Assembly: GCA_035293985.1 (NCBI GenBank)
Contig: DATGLS010000037.1
Span: forward strand, 1 to 64,000
Direction: 5' to 3'
Source of the DNA: JAVDCA01 sp035293985
GTDB lineage: Bacteria > Pseudomonadota > Alphaproteobacteria > Rhizobiales > Xanthobacteraceae
DNA length: 64,000 bases
The notes beneath the pieces were generated by a model. That model did no database searches and was not told where the DNA came from. It was given only the letters and a program-made list of their open reading frames with translations. Position numbers and translations under genes: made by a program. Of this stretch, positions 9,923 through 19,237 are shown in pieces. Within the stretch, counting starts at the first letter, position 1, and every line of letters starts with the position of its first letter.

Positions 9923-10819
9923 ATGAGCTCGCTGTCCTCCAAGCAGGGCCCCCGCTACAAGCATCTCGACGGCGAGGGCGAGCCTTACGAAACCATCGCG
10001 GTCGAGAAGCTCACCCCGATCATCGGTGCCGAGATCACCGGCGTCGACATCGGCAGGCTGGTCTCGGACGATGCCCGCTCCAACTCGCAGATGGAGGAGA
10101 TCCATCGCGCGCTCGCCGAAAACCTCGTCATCTTTTTCCGCGACCAGCACATCACGCCGGAGCAGCATCTCGCCTTCGGCAGGAAATTCGGCGAGCTGCA
10201 CATCCATCCCGCTGCACCGCATGAGGGCGACGATCCCGCGCTGATGAGGATCTATGCCGACAAGAACTCGCCGCGGGCCAATGGCGAGGGCTGGCATTCC
10301 GACGTGTCCTGCGACCTCGAGCCGCCGATGGGCTCGATCCTCTACATCAAGCAGTGCCCGCCGCGCGGCGGCGACACGCTGTTCGCCAACATGTACGCCG
10401 CCTATGAGGCGCTGTCGGAGCGCATGAAGGCCTATCTCGATGGCCTGACCGCGCTGCATGACGGCGAGCCGATCTATCGCGGGCTCTACGCCAACTACGG
10501 CGTCGCCGACAAGCCGGCCTATCCGAGTGCCGAGCATCCGGTGGTGCGCACCCATCCGGTCACGGGAAAAAAGGCGCTCTATGTCAATCGCGGCTTCACC
10601 CGCAACCTCATCGGCATCCCCCGCGACGAAAGCGACGCCATCCTCGCCTATCTCTACCAGCACGCGGAAAACCCGCTGTTCCAGTGCCGCTTCCGCTGGA
10701 CCGAGAACGCCATCGCGTTCTGGGACAACCGCTGCACCCAGCACCGCGCGATGTGGGACTACTGGCCGCACACCCGCTCCGGCACCCGTGTGACGGTGAA
10801 GGGCGAGCGGCCGGTGTAG
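9923..10819 (+). CDS. TauD/TfdA family Fe(II)/2-oxoglutarate-dependent dioxygenase
   Basis: A 298-residue member of the TauD/TfdA fold, which hydroxylates substrates such as taurine, 2,4-D or related acids and releases CO2 and succinate. The Fe triad is visible: His125 and Asp127 in WHSDVS, His274 in TQHRA. Arg285 or Arg289 near the end should bind 2-oxoglutarate. The ATG at 9923 is preceded by GGAGAAACGCC; an in-frame ATG 60 bases earlier is unsupported. Its position between pcaHG and a Rieske oxygenase suggests a role in funnelling an aromatic or phenoxy acid to protocatechuate, but the substrate cannot be read from sequence. Confidence 0.88.
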   Translation: MSSLSSKQGPRYKHLDGEGEPYETIAVEKLTPIIGAEITGVDIGRLVSDDARSNSQMEEIHRALAENLVIFFRDQHITPEQHLAFGRKFGELHIHPAAPHEGDDPALMRIYADKNSPRANGEGWHSDVSCDLEPPMGSILYIKQCPPRGGDTLFANMYAAYEALSERMKAYLDGLTALHDGEPIYRGLYANYGVADKPAYPSAEHPVVRTHPVTGKKALYVNRGFTRNLIGIPRDESDAILAYLYQHAENPLFQCRFRWTENAIAFWDNRCTQHRAMWDYWPHTRSGTRVTVKGERPV

Positions 10820-10839
10820 ATCATGGCGCCCCAGGCGGC

Positions 10840-10919
10840 GTCATTCCGGGGCGGCTCGAAGAGCCGAACCCGGAATCTCGAGATTCCGGGTTCGGTCCTG
10901 CGGACCGCCCCGGAATGAC
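10840..10919. repeat. 80-base palindromic repeat, family B (copy 1)
   Basis: A near-perfect inverted repeat whose outer ends are GTCATTCCGGGGC and its complement and whose centre is the palindrome CGGAATCTCGAGATTCCG. An almost identical 80-base copy is at 15068-15147. Both lie between genes. Typical of small palindromic dispersed elements. Confidence 0.85.
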
Positions 10920-10997
10920 TTGCGTGTGGGGCGCATTGACGCCCCGGCACTCCTGCGCGAAGCTTCCCGAAAACAATAACGCTTCGGGAGATCCGCC

Positions 10998-12335
10998 ATG
11001 CTGCGTGCCGAGGACAACAAATTCCTGACCGAATCGGGGGCGGGGACGCCGATGGGCGAATTGCTGCGCCGGTTCTGGCTGCCGGTGCTGTTGTCCGAGG
11101 AACTGCCGGAGCCCGATGGCGAGCCGAAGAAGATCGTGGTGCTGGGCGAGGAGCTGCTCGCCTTTCGCGACACGCGTGGGCGGGTCGGCGTCATCGATCA
11201 ATATTGCCCGCATCGCGGGGCCAATCTCTGGCTCGGACGCAATGAGGAATGCGGCATCCGCTGCGTCTATCACGGCTGGAAGTTCGACACCGACGGTCAG
11301 TGCCTGGACATGCCGACCTCCTATCCCGACCTCAACGCCAAGGACAAGATCCGCATCAAGGCCTATCCGGTGCGGGAATGGGGCGACATGATCTGGGCCT
11401 ATATGGGTCCCGCGGACGCGGTGCCCGAGCTGCCGGCGCTGGAGATGGCGCTGCTGCCGCCCGCGCACCGCTACGTCTCCAAGAAGTGGCAGGACTGCAA
11501 CTGGGTGCAGGCGCTGGAAGGCTCGATCGACACCGCGCATTTCACCTTCGCCCACCTCGCCTTCGACAAGGACGAGGACGAGATCCTCGACATCAAGAAG
11601 CATTTCGTGAACCCGCTCCCGCGGATGTCGACCGATCACATGCGCTGGATCGCGGAGGACCCGCGGCCCGTGATCAGGGTCGAGCCGCATGATGCGGGGC
11701 TGACCATCGCCGGCGGGCGGCTGACCGGCGGCGACAACATCTATTGGCGCATCGCGCAGTTCCTGATGCCGGTGCATGCCTATGCGCCGAGCGCCATGCC
11801 CGGCGAGAACATCTTCGGGCAATCGTTCGTCCCGGTCACCGACACCAGTTGCTGGATCTACACCTATGCCTGGAATCCGGAGCGTCCGCTGACCGACGCC
11901 GAGCGCGAGGCCTATCACCGCGGCAACGGCGTGATCGCGGAGGTCGACGAGAACTATGTGCCCTTGCGCAACAAGTCGAACGATTACCTGATCGATCGCA
12001 GGCTGCAGAAGACCAGGAGCTACACCGGCATCAAGGGCGTCTCCGAGCAGGACGCTGCCGTGCAGGACAGCCAGGGCCCGATCGCCGACCGCACCCGCGA
12101 GCATCTCGGCCCGACGGATCTCGGCATCATGCACTTCCGGAAAACCGTGATGGATCTGGCACGCGCGTTGCAGCAGGGTGAAGCGCCGCCACATGTTGGC
12201 CATCAGGATCGCTATACAGTGCGCGCGGGCGCCTGTGTGACGCACAAGGCCAAGGACCTGCCCGCGGTCATGGTCGAGCGGTTTGGGGATGCGTCGGGTT
12301 TTGTCGGGCGGCCGCGGATTGCGGCAGCGGAGTAG
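10998..12335 (+). CDS. Rieske [2Fe-2S] aromatic-ring oxygenase, alpha (catalytic) subunit
   Basis: A 445-residue terminal oxygenase. The Rieske cluster ligands are Cys70/His72 (YCPHRG) and Cys89/His92 (CVYHGWKFD). The mononuclear-iron motif, an Asp followed by two His, lies in the stretch GSIDTAHFTFAH. Length and the opening residues resemble the phthalate 4,5-dioxygenase and chlorobenzoate dioxygenase group. Such enzymes need a reductase, and none is adjacent. The product could be a diol that becomes protocatechuate, consistent with pcaHG upstream, but this is inference. The ATG follows GGGAGATCCGCC. Confidence 0.9.
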   Translation: MLRAEDNKFLTESGAGTPMGELLRRFWLPVLLSEELPEPDGEPKKIVVLGEELLAFRDTRGRVGVIDQYCPHRGANLWLGRNEECGIRCVYHGWKFDTDGQCLDMPTSYPDLNAKDKIRIKAYPVREWGDMIWAYMGPADAVPELPALEMALLPPAHRYVSKKWQDCNWVQALEGSIDTAHFTFAHLAFDKDEDEILDIKKHFVNPLPRMSTDHMRWIAEDPRPVIRVEPHDAGLTIAGGRLTGGDNIYWRIAQFLMPVHAYAPSAMPGENIFGQSFVPVTDTSCWIYTYAWNPERPLTDAEREAYHRGNGVIAEVDENYVPLRNKSNDYLIDRRLQKTRSYTGIKGVSEQDAAVQDSQGPIADRTREHLGPTDLGIMHFRKTVMDLARALQQGEAPPHVGHQDRYTVRAGACVTHKAKDLPAVMVERFGDASGFVGRPRIAAAE

Positions 12336-12357
12336 GAGATTTTTCGGGGGAAGGGGA

Positions 12358-13281
12358 ATGCATCTTGGGGGGAGGTTCGCCGCATCGGGCTCCCGGCCCC
12401 GCGGCGCCAGTCTTTCGATCGCGGGCCTGGTGCTGTTCTCGATCGTGACGGCCGATGCCGCCTGGCCGAGGACGCTAACCCATTCCCCGAAGCACCATGG
12501 GCCGAGGTTGGCGGCGCTCACGCCGGAGCCCTTCCTGCGAGAGCTCGCGGCGAAGCATCCGCCATCGAAACCCTCCGCGACAGGCTGCACTCCGGCGAAA
12601 TTCCGCATAGCATTGGATGTGGGTCACACCGCGGAATCGGAAGGGGCGATCTCCGCCCGCAATGTTGCGGAGTTCGTTTTCAACCTGCATCTCGCCCAGC
12701 GCATCGTCGACAGGCTGAAGGGCGAAGGTTTCAGCGAAACCAGGCTGCTGGTCACCGAGGGGAAAGCGAAGCCGAGCCTGTTCAGGCGCGTGGCTGCTGC
12801 GAATGCCCTGGACGCAAACCTCTTCCTGTCGATCCATCATGATTCCGTGCCCGACAGCATGCTCGAAGCGTGGGAGTATGGCGGCAAGACGAGCCATTTC
12901 AGCGACCGCTTCAGCGGCTATTCGGTCTTCGTCTCCCACGACAATCCGGACTTTGCGGCCAGCCTGCGATTCGCCGATCTGGTCGGCAACGCGATGAAGG
13001 CGGAGGGCCTGCAATATGCCAGGCAATATACCCTGCCGATCATGGGCAGGAACCAGCACGAGCTGTTGAACAAGGACACCGGCGTCTATCGCTACGACCA
13101 GCTCGTCGTGTTGCGAAAGACCAGGATGCCCGCCGTCCTGCTGGAGGCCGGCTCGATCAGCAATCGCGACGAGGAAGTCGCAATGCAATCGCCGGAGCGG
13201 CAAGAGATGATCGCCAGCGGCGTGACCGAGGCCGTGAAGGAGTTCTGCGACCCGCGATGGGCGATCCTCGGCCCGCTGTGA
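12358..13281 (+). CDS. Exported N-acetylmuramoyl-L-alanine amidase (Amidase_3 family)
   Basis: A 307-residue zinc amidase that would cut the bond between muramic acid and the stem peptide. An N-terminal hydrophobic stretch (SLSIAGLVLFSIVTADA) looks like a signal peptide. Catalytic motifs are present: the zinc His in LDVGHTAESEGA, a downstream Glu in NVAEF, His in SIHHDS, and the terminal LLEAGSISN with the catalytic Glu. The first motif is VGHT where the family usually has PGHG. The ATG at 12358 follows GGGGGAAGGGG; upstream in-frame ATGs overlap the Rieske gene. It is an odd neighbour for a catabolic cluster and may be separately transcribed. Confidence 0.85.
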   Translation: MHLGGRFAASGSRPRGASLSIAGLVLFSIVTADAAWPRTLTHSPKHHGPRLAALTPEPFLRELAAKHPPSKPSATGCTPAKFRIALDVGHTAESEGAISARNVAEFVFNLHLAQRIVDRLKGEGFSETRLLVTEGKAKPSLFRRVAAANALDANLFLSIHHDSVPDSMLEAWEYGGKTSHFSDRFSGYSVFVSHDNPDFAASLRFADLVGNAMKAEGLQYARQYTLPIMGRNQHELLNKDTGVYRYDQLVVLRKTRMPAVLLEAGSISNRDEEVAMQSPERQEMIASGVTEAVKEFCDPRWAILGPL

Positions 13282-13317
13282 TCCTGAGGAGCGACGCGTG
13301 CGCGTCTCTCTCGCCTC

Positions 13318-13346
13318 GTCATGGCTGGGACGAGCCCGGCCATGAC
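13318..13346. repeat. Partial palindromic repeat related to family C
   Basis: GTCATGGCTGGGACGAGCCC followed by GGCCATGAC forms a short inverted repeat matching the outer ends of the elements at 9663-9785 and 36434-36520. It lies between the amidase and the convergent antiporter gene. Confidence 0.55.
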
Positions 13347-13368
13347 GCGTGGGGCTGGCGACGGAGAC

Positions 13369-14973
13369 CTACAACGGTCCGCGATATTCGCGGTTGGCCA
13401 GGCTTGCTTCCTCGAGGTCGAGATCGCGCTCGATCCGCCGGCGCGTTTCGTCGGTGATCCTGCCGTCGCGGAGCAGGCAGTGGATGAATTCCCGTTCCGC
13501 CTTGATCAATTCGCGGGTCAGCTCGGTGCCGGTGGCCGAGACGTCGTGGCTGTCGGGGTCGAGCGAGGCGGGCAGCTGGCTGACACGGACATCGTGCCGC
13601 GCCCTGAGCAGCGTGACGACGTCGTCTGACAGATCGCACTTCTCAACAAGCCCATCGAGCGATTTGAGCGCCGCATCGAGCGCCTCGCGGCGCGCGGCGA
13701 TTTCCGCTTGATGGGCGGCCACGATCTCGTTGCGGCCGGCCTCGGCCACCCCGAGCCAGCGCACCACCACAGACAGCGACAGGCCCATGCCGACCAGTGT
13801 GATCAGGATGACGCCGAAGCTGACGAACAGGATCAGGTCGCGGTCCGGGAAGGGGGCGCCATTGGCCAGCATCAAGGGCAGCGCCAGCGCGGCGGCGAGC
13901 GACACCGCGCCGCGCACGCCGGCAAACGACAGGATGAACACCCATTGCCAGGGCGGCGAGGGGTCGCGCCGCGCCAGGGATTTGTTGAGCAAGCGCGGCA
14001 GATAGGTCGCGGGATAGACCCAGACGAAGCGGGCAGCGACGACGATCGCAGTTACCAGCGCCGTCGCAATCAGGATGTCGTCCAGCGGGAACGCCTTCGA
14101 TTTCTCGAACAGCGAGCGCATCTGGAAGCCGGTGAGCAGGAACAACAGCCCCTCGATCAGGTAGATCACGAGGTCCCAGACGAAGATGCCCTGCAGGCGG
14201 GTGGCAAAGGAGATCAGGAGCGGCCCGTTCCAGCTGGTGTAGAGGCCGCAGGCCACGGTCGCGATCACGCCGGAGCCGCCGAAATGCTCCGGGATCCAAT
14301 AGGCGATGTAGGGCGTCAGCAATGACAGCGTGATCTCGATCTGCGGATCGCGGGTGAAGCGGCGGACGCGCAGGGTCAGCCAGCCGATCGCGACGCCAAA
14401 GACGATTTCGCCGGCCACGATGCCGAAGAACTCCCCGGTCGCCTTGGAGAGCGAAAAGCCGCCGCTGGCAATCGCCAGCACCGCAAAGCGGTAGAGGATC
14501 AGCGCGGTCGCGTCGTTGGCCAGGCCCTCGCCCTCGAGCACCACCAGGACGCGGCGCGGGATGTTGAGCTTGCGGGCGACCGCGAGCGGCGCCACCGCGT
14601 CGGTGGGCGCGACGATGGCGCCGAGCAGGAAGCCGACCTGCCAGGACAGGCCGATCAGGTAATGCACGGCCGCCGCGACCGCGGCCGCCGTGAAGATCAC
14701 GCAGCCGACCGCGAGCAGCATGATCGGGCGGAGGTTGTATCTGAACTCGCGCCAGCTCATGGCGACGCTGGCCGAATAGATCAGCGGCGGCAGCACCACG
14801 AGCAGCACGAGCTCGGGTGACAGTTCCAGTGCCGGCATGCCCGGCACGAAAGCGAGCGCAATGCCGGTGACGAGCAGCAGGATCGCAGGCGCGACACCGC
14901 TCCGCCGCGCCAGCAGCGAGGCGCCGGCCAGCACCGCGATCAGGATCAGGATGATTTGAAACGAGGCTTCCAT
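13369..14973 (-). CDS. Na+/H+ antiporter of the CPA1 (NhaP-like) family
   Basis: A 534-residue inner-membrane protein with about 12 hydrophobic spans and a hydrophilic C-terminal domain of about 130 residues. Conserved CPA1 features include GAIVAPTDAVAP, where the Asp is in the transport site, and GEGLANDATALILYRFAV, which carries the Asn-Asp pair. Exchange of sodium (possibly potassium) for protons is expected; ion specificity cannot be read from the sequence. It is transcribed convergently with the amidase gene and faces an 80-base palindromic repeat upstream. Confidence 0.9.
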   Translation of the reverse strand: MEASFQIILILIAVLAGASLLARRSGVAPAILLLVTGIALAFVPGMPALELSPELVLLVVLPPLIYSASVAMSWREFRYNLRPIMLLAVGCVIFTAAAVAAAVHYLIGLSWQVGFLLGAIVAPTDAVAPLAVARKLNIPRRVLVVLEGEGLANDATALILYRFAVLAIASGGFSLSKATGEFFGIVAGEIVFGVAIGWLTLRVRRFTRDPQIEITLSLLTPYIAYWIPEHFGGSGVIATVACGLYTSWNGPLLISFATRLQGIFVWDLVIYLIEGLLFLLTGFQMRSLFEKSKAFPLDDILIATALVTAIVVAARFVWVYPATYLPRLLNKSLARRDPSPPWQWVFILSFAGVRGAVSLAAALALPLMLANGAPFPDRDLILFVSFGVILITLVGMGLSLSVVVRWLGVAEAGRNEIVAAHQAEIAARREALDAALKSLDGLVEKCDLSDDVVTLLRARHDVRVSQLPASLDPDSHDVSATGTELTRELIKAEREFIHCLLRDGRITDETRRRIERDLDLEEASLANREYRGPL

Positions 14974-15067
14974 GGCCCGACCATTCGCCCGGAAGCCGGC
15001 ACGAGGTCAATGCAGCCGCGTCATGCAGGGTGCGCGACGCGAAACCCACTACGCTTCCAAATGCACC

Positions 15068-15147
15068 GTCATTCCGGGGCGCGCTGAAAGCGCGAACCCG
15101 GAATCTCGAGATTCCGGGTTCGGTGCTGCGCACCGCCCCGGAATGAC
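15068..15147. repeat. 80-base palindromic repeat, family B (copy 2)
   Basis: Nearly identical to 10840-10919, with the same outer ends and the same CGGAATCTCGAGATTCCG centre. Differences cluster in the small side loops, where compensating changes preserve pairing (GGCTCGAAGAGCC in one copy, GCGCTGAAAGCGC in the other). Confidence 0.85.
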
Positions 15148-15163
15148 GGCGCGTGGGCGACCA

Positions 15164-15538
15164 TCACTCCCTCAAATCGTAACGATACGATTTCGAGACG
15201 ATCTGCCAGCCGTCGGCGAGCTTCATCGCCACCAGATAGTCCGTGAAGTAACGCGGCGGCAGCTGGCAGCGAACCTTGACGAAGGCGGTGTTCGCGTCGG
15301 ACCGGTCGATGGTGACGATGAAATCCTCGCGCGGCTTGCCTTCGGCCTTGGCCGAGGGGCGCTTGCGCACCCAGCCGAGCCAGTCCGGCACGGTCAGCAC
15401 CTTCAATTCGCCCTTCTCGACCCAGCGCAAATCGGCGGACGGGTGGAAGATGGCCCCCAGCTTGTCGGCATCGCCCTCATAGAGGGCATCGAAATAACCC
15501 TGCACCACGGCCTCGACGCTGGAACGGTCATAGCTCAT
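15164..15538 (-). CDS. NTF2-like nuclear-transport-factor-fold protein
   Basis: A 124-residue protein of the SnoaL/lumazine-binding-like NTF2 fold, recognised from the SSVEAVVQGYFDALYEGDADKL opening and the closing LADGWQIVSKSYRY. Members are small-molecule-binding or isomerase-like proteins; no function can be assigned here. The start at 15538 is chosen for AGGGAGAG seven bases upstream; an in-frame ATG 45 codons earlier has no ribosome site and no conserved sequence. Confidence 0.75.
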   Translation of the reverse strand: MSYDRSSVEAVVQGYFDALYEGDADKLGAIFHPSADLRWVEKGELKVLTVPDWLGWVRKRPSAKAEGKPREDFIVTIDRSDANTAFVKVRCQLPPRYFTDYLVAMKLADGWQIVSKSYRYDLRE

Positions 15539-15783
15539 CGGTCTCTCCCTTTTTTGGAGGTTTCCCTGGGTCCAAATCTTGAACTCAAATCGGTCATCGG
15601 CAAAGTGCGAACCGGGGCACGGCTGGCGCGACAAAATCTCATGGGCGCTGTCCCAAATGTCCGGTGCAGGCAAACCCCTTGGTGATCTGGCTCACAAGGC
15701 CTCCTCGCCAATCTCTGGTAGCCAGATCGCAATCGCGACGGCCTTGCGTGCCTTGATTTCAAGAGGGGAGCCCCGAAAGCATC

Positions 15784-17385
15784 ATGACGAACTGGCTCAA
15801 ATCCTTCGGTCTTCGCAAAATCCTGCTGGCGGCGGCGCTGCTCCTGGCATGCCAGCCGGCCTTTGCCGAGAAGCGCGTGGCCCTGATCCTCGGCAACTCC
15901 GCCTATCAAAACGTCCCGCCGCTGGCCAATCCGGTCAATGACAGCGCCCTGATCGCGGCGCGGCTGACGGCGGCCGGCTTCGACGTGGTCGATTCCCGGC
16001 ATGATCTCTCGGCGCTGCAGACCCGGCGGGCGCTGCGCGATTTCGAGGACCATGCCCGCGATGCCGACATTGCGGTCGTCTACTACGCCGGCCACGGCAT
16101 CGAGGTCGACGGCACCAATTACCTGATTCCGGTCGACGCCAGGCTGGAACGCGACTCGGACGTCTATGACGAGGCGCTGTCGCTGGACCGCGTGCTGGTG
16201 GCGGTCGAGCCGGCCAAGAAGCTCCGGCTTGTCATCCTCGATGCCTGCCGCGACAATCCCTTCGCCAGGACGATGAAGCGCGCGGTCGCCTCGCGCGGCA
16301 TCAGCGCCGGCCTTGCCAAGATCGAGCCGACAAGCCCGAACACCCTGATCGCCTATTCCGCCAAGGCCGGTTCCACCGCCGAGGACGGCAGTGGCAAGGA
16401 CAGCCCGTTTACCGTCGCACTGGCGAGCCATCTCACCACACCCGGGCTCGACGTGCGCAAGGCCTTCGGCTTCGTCCGTGACGATGTGCTGAAAGCCACC
16501 GCCAACCGGCAGGAGCCGTTCGTCTATGGCTCGCTCGGCGGCGACGATGTCGCGCTGGTTCCGCCGCCCACGGTGGCCGCCCCCACACCGCAAGCTGCGC
16601 CGAGCTCGCAGGCCGATGCGCGGCGCGACTACGAATTGGCGATGCAGGTCGGCAGCCGGGCCGCGCTCGAAGCGTTCCTGGCGCAATATCCCGACGGCTT
16701 CTATGCGAGTCTCGCCCGCTCGCAGCTCGACAAGATCGCGGCCACCACGCCAGCCGCTCCTGCCAAACCGCAGCCGCCGGCGCCGATGCAGGTCGCAAAG
16801 AGCGCCGACAAGCCCGCGGATGCGCCTGTCGCGACGCCCTCGCCTGCCACGGCCGGCAAGGGTGCGAACGTCGCCGCCCTCACCGCCGGCACGCCGCCGG
16901 CCGATCTCGCCCGCTCCGTGCAGGCCGAGCTGCGCCGCGTCGGCTGCCTGACCTCCGATGCCGACGGCAACTGGAACACGGTTTCGCAGCGCTCGCTGTC
17001 GCAGTTCAACCGCTATGCCGGCACTAGGCTCGACACCAAGACCGCAAGCGCCGATGCACTCGATGCGCTCAAGCAGAAATCGTCGCGGGTCTGTCCGCTG
17101 GTCTGCGAGCATGGCTTTAAGGCCGATGGCGACCAGTGCACCAGGATCGTCTGTGCCGAGGGCTCGTTCGTCAACGACGACAATGAATGCGAGAAGCGGC
17201 ACGACAAGAAGCCGGTGGTCACGCGGAGCCGCCCGGAACCCAGGCAGGACACCGCCAGGCGCGCCCCGGCACCGTATTCCGCGCCGGGATCCGGGACGAC
17301 AAGCGCGGCCCGGCCGCTCACCGGTACTGAACGGGCGCTCGGTTGCAACTCGAACGAAGCCATCATGTCGGGACGATGCCCGTAG
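15784..17385 (+). CDS. Exported caspase-family (peptidase C14-like) protein
   Basis: A 533-residue protein with a signal peptide ending at about residue 28 (ACQPAFA). The caspase p20 fold follows: the catalytic His104 is in YYAGHGIE and Cys155 in LDACRDNPF. A Pro/Ala-rich linker occupies roughly residues 255-370, then a peptidoglycan-binding-like stretch (LRRVGCLTSDADGNWNTVSQ) and a C-terminal segment with several Cys (VCPLVCEHG, CTRIVC, LGCNSN). Bacterial relatives are often annotated as caspase or metacaspase-like; the cut site and target are unknown. The signal peptide and paired cysteines suggest a periplasmic, disulfide-bonded protein. Confidence 0.85.
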   Translation: MTNWLKSFGLRKILLAAALLLACQPAFAEKRVALILGNSAYQNVPPLANPVNDSALIAARLTAAGFDVVDSRHDLSALQTRRALRDFEDHARDADIAVVYYAGHGIEVDGTNYLIPVDARLERDSDVYDEALSLDRVLVAVEPAKKLRLVILDACRDNPFARTMKRAVASRGISAGLAKIEPTSPNTLIAYSAKAGSTAEDGSGKDSPFTVALASHLTTPGLDVRKAFGFVRDDVLKATANRQEPFVYGSLGGDDVALVPPPTVAAPTPQAAPSSQADARRDYELAMQVGSRAALEAFLAQYPDGFYASLARSQLDKIAATTPAAPAKPQPPAPMQVAKSADKPADAPVATPSPATAGKGANVAALTAGTPPADLARSVQAELRRVGCLTSDADGNWNTVSQRSLSQFNRYAGTRLDTKTASADALDALKQKSSRVCPLVCEHGFKADGDQCTRIVCAEGSFVNDDNECEKRHDKKPVVTRSRPEPRQDTARRAPAPYSAPGSGTTSAARPLTGTERALGCNSNEAIMSGRCP

Positions 17386-17401
17386 CCGGCGCTGCCGGCG
17401 T

Positions 17402-18085
17402 TCACGACGAGATTGCGCTCGCGGCGATGTTGACCATCAGCGCCAGCAAGGCCGTGTTGTAGATGAACGAGACGATGCCGTGCGCGGTCGCGGTGCGGCG
17501 GATGGTCTTGTCGGTGATGCCGACGTCGGAGACCTGCGCCGTCATGCCGATGACGAAGGAAAAATAGACGAAGTCCCAATAGTCGGCGTGGTCATGGGTG
17601 TCGCCGGACGGAAATTGCAGGCCGCCGGGCTTGGCGCCGCGATAATACTCATGGGCGTAATGCAGGGCGAAGACCGTGTGCACCGCCGCCCATGACAGCG
17701 CGATGGTCGCCGTCGCATGCGCAAGCTCCGGCGCGCCGCGATGCGGCGTGCCGAGCTCGAACACGATGGCGCCGATGCTGGCGAAGGCACCGAGCGCAAC
17801 CACCAGCAGGATCACGAAGCGGCCGTCGTCCTGCAGCACGGCATTGCGCCGGATGTGTTGCTGCTCACAACGCAGCATCATGATGCAGACCAGCACCAGA
17901 TAGAGTGCGGCAAAGATGTCCCAGGCGACCAGAAGCCGGATGATCGGCCGCAGGCTGGCCGGCAGCAGGAAGTAGGCGACGACGCCCATCGCGACCGCGA
18001 CGAAGGTGCGCGGGCGCGCATAGACCACGCGCACCGGCCGCGACATCGCGCGGAAGCGGACCAGGATGGGATCGTCAGCTTCCAT
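17402..18085 (-). CDS. DUF1345 family membrane protein
   Basis: A 227-residue inner-membrane protein with about five spans. It contains the region FALHYAHEYYRG and PDFVYFSFVIGMT-like segment (here WDFVYFSFVIGMTAQ VSD) that I associate with DUF1345. No enzymatic motif is known for the family and no function can be inferred. It converges on the caspase-like gene with a 16-base gap. Confidence 0.8.
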   Translation of the reverse strand: MEADDPILVRFRAMSRPVRVVYARPRTFVAVAMGVVAYFLLPASLRPIIRLLVAWDIFAALYLVLVCIMMLRCEQQHIRRNAVLQDDGRFVILLVVALGAFASIGAIVFELGTPHRGAPELAHATATIALSWAAVHTVFALHYAHEYYRGAKPGGLQFPSGDTHDHADYWDFVYFSFVIGMTAQVSDVGITDKTIRRTATAHGIVSFIYNTALLALMVNIAASAISS

Positions 18086-18145
18086 GGCACCGTCGCCATG
18101 CGGCCTCGTGGCCAGGCGAGATCAGGCCGGCCCGCAAGCCCGGTT

Positions 18146-18279
18146 CACCTCTCCCGGAGGGAGAGGTCGGATCGCATCGCAAGATGCGATCCGGGTGAGG
18201 GGTTGCCATGTCTCGACATAGCTGCGGCCCCTCACCCGGATTGCTGCGCAATCCGACCTCTCCCCGCTGGGGAGAGGTG
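18146..18279. repeat. Palindromic intergenic repeat (family E)
   Basis: The outer arms CACCTCTCCC and GGGAGAGGTG-like end (CCCCGCTGGGGAGAGGTG) enclose nested pairs such as GAGAGGTCGGAT with its complement and CATCGCAAGATG. It fills the gap between DUF1345 and the prenyl synthase. No coding sequence. Confidence 0.75.
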
Positions 18280-18313
18280 CCGAGCCAACCAGCTGAATCG
18301 AATCTCATGAGGT

Positions 18314-19237
18314 CTAGTTCTTCCGCTCGGCGACGAAGCGCGCCGCGGCGCGCAGCACGTCGGCTCGCGCGCCGAAGATCGAGAGCGCCGCATCGCCCCG
18401 GGCGAGCAGGTCGCGCACCCGCTGCTTGGCGCCTTCGATGCCGAGTTGGGTGACGAAGGTGGTCTTGCCGAGCTCGGCGTCCGCACCGGCCGGCTTGCCC
18501 AGCGTCGCCGCGTCGCCCTCGACGTCGAGCAGGTCGTCGGCGATCTGGAAGGCTTCACCGAGCGCGCGGCCGAAATCGTCGAGCGCATTGTATTCGGCCT
18601 GCGAGGCCTGGCCGAGGATCGCACCCGCGATGCAGCCGAAGCGGAGCAGCGCGCCGGTCTTCATCTGCTGCACGCGGGCGACATCGACCGGCCCGCGGTC
18701 GCCGAAGCGGCCTTCGCCGGCGAGATCGAGCATCTGGCCGCCCGCCATGCCGCCGATGCCGGAGGCGCGCGCGAGCGCGCGCGTCAGCTTGAGCCGCACA
18801 TCCGCCTCGCGATGGATCTCGTCGCGGGTGATGATGTCGAAGGCGATGGTGAGCAGCGCGTCGCCCGCGAGAATCGCGGTCGCATCGTCATAGGCCTTGT
18901 GCAGGGTGGGGCGGCCGCGGCGCAGGTCGCTGTTGTCCATCGCCGGCAGGTCGTCATGGATCAGCGAATAGCAGTGGATGCATTCGAGGGCGGCGCCGGC
19001 ATAGAGCGCAGCCTCGCGGCTCACGCCGAACACGGCGGCACTTTCCACCACCAGGAAGGGGCGCAGGCGCTTGCCGCCGCCGAGGCTCGAATAGCGCATG
19101 GCGTCGACCAGCCGCTTCGGCCGCGCGATCTCGTCGGCCAGGACCTGATCCGAGAGCAGGATGGCGAGCAGGTTTTCGGTATCCTCCGCGGTCTTATCCA
19201 GCCGGTTGGTAAAGTCCGATAGGGCCGTGGCGGTCAT
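18314..19237 (-). CDS. Short-chain trans-prenyl diphosphate synthase (farnesyl/geranylgeranyl type)
   Basis: A 307-residue polyprenyl synthetase that condenses isopentenyl diphosphate with an allylic diphosphate. The first Asp-rich motif is DDLPAMDNSD and is followed by RRGRPT; the second is ADDLLDVEGD. The spacing of the first motif fits short-chain enzymes of the IspA class. Products feed quinone, hopanoid or carotenoid synthesis. Whether it makes C15 or C20 cannot be judged without an alignment. It is divergent from mtgA. Confidence 0.92.
   Translation of the reverse strand: MTATALSDFTNRLDKTAEDTENLLAILLSDQVLADEIARPKRLVDAMRYSSLGGGKRLRPFLVVESAAVFGVSREAALYAGAALECIHCYSLIHDDLPAMDNSDLRRGRPTLHKAYDDATAILAGDALLTIAFDIITRDEIHREADVRLKLTRALARASGIGGMAGGQMLDLAGEGRFGDRGPVDVARVQQMKTGALLRFGCIAGAILGQASQAEYNALDDFGRALGEAFQIADDLLDVEGDAATLGKPAGADAELGKTTFVTQLGIEGAKQRVRDLLARGDAALSIFGARADVLRAAARFVAERKN

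Noticed and set aside
15535..17202. 555-codon frame antisense to the caspase-like gene
   Set aside because: Shadow of the caspase-like CDS.
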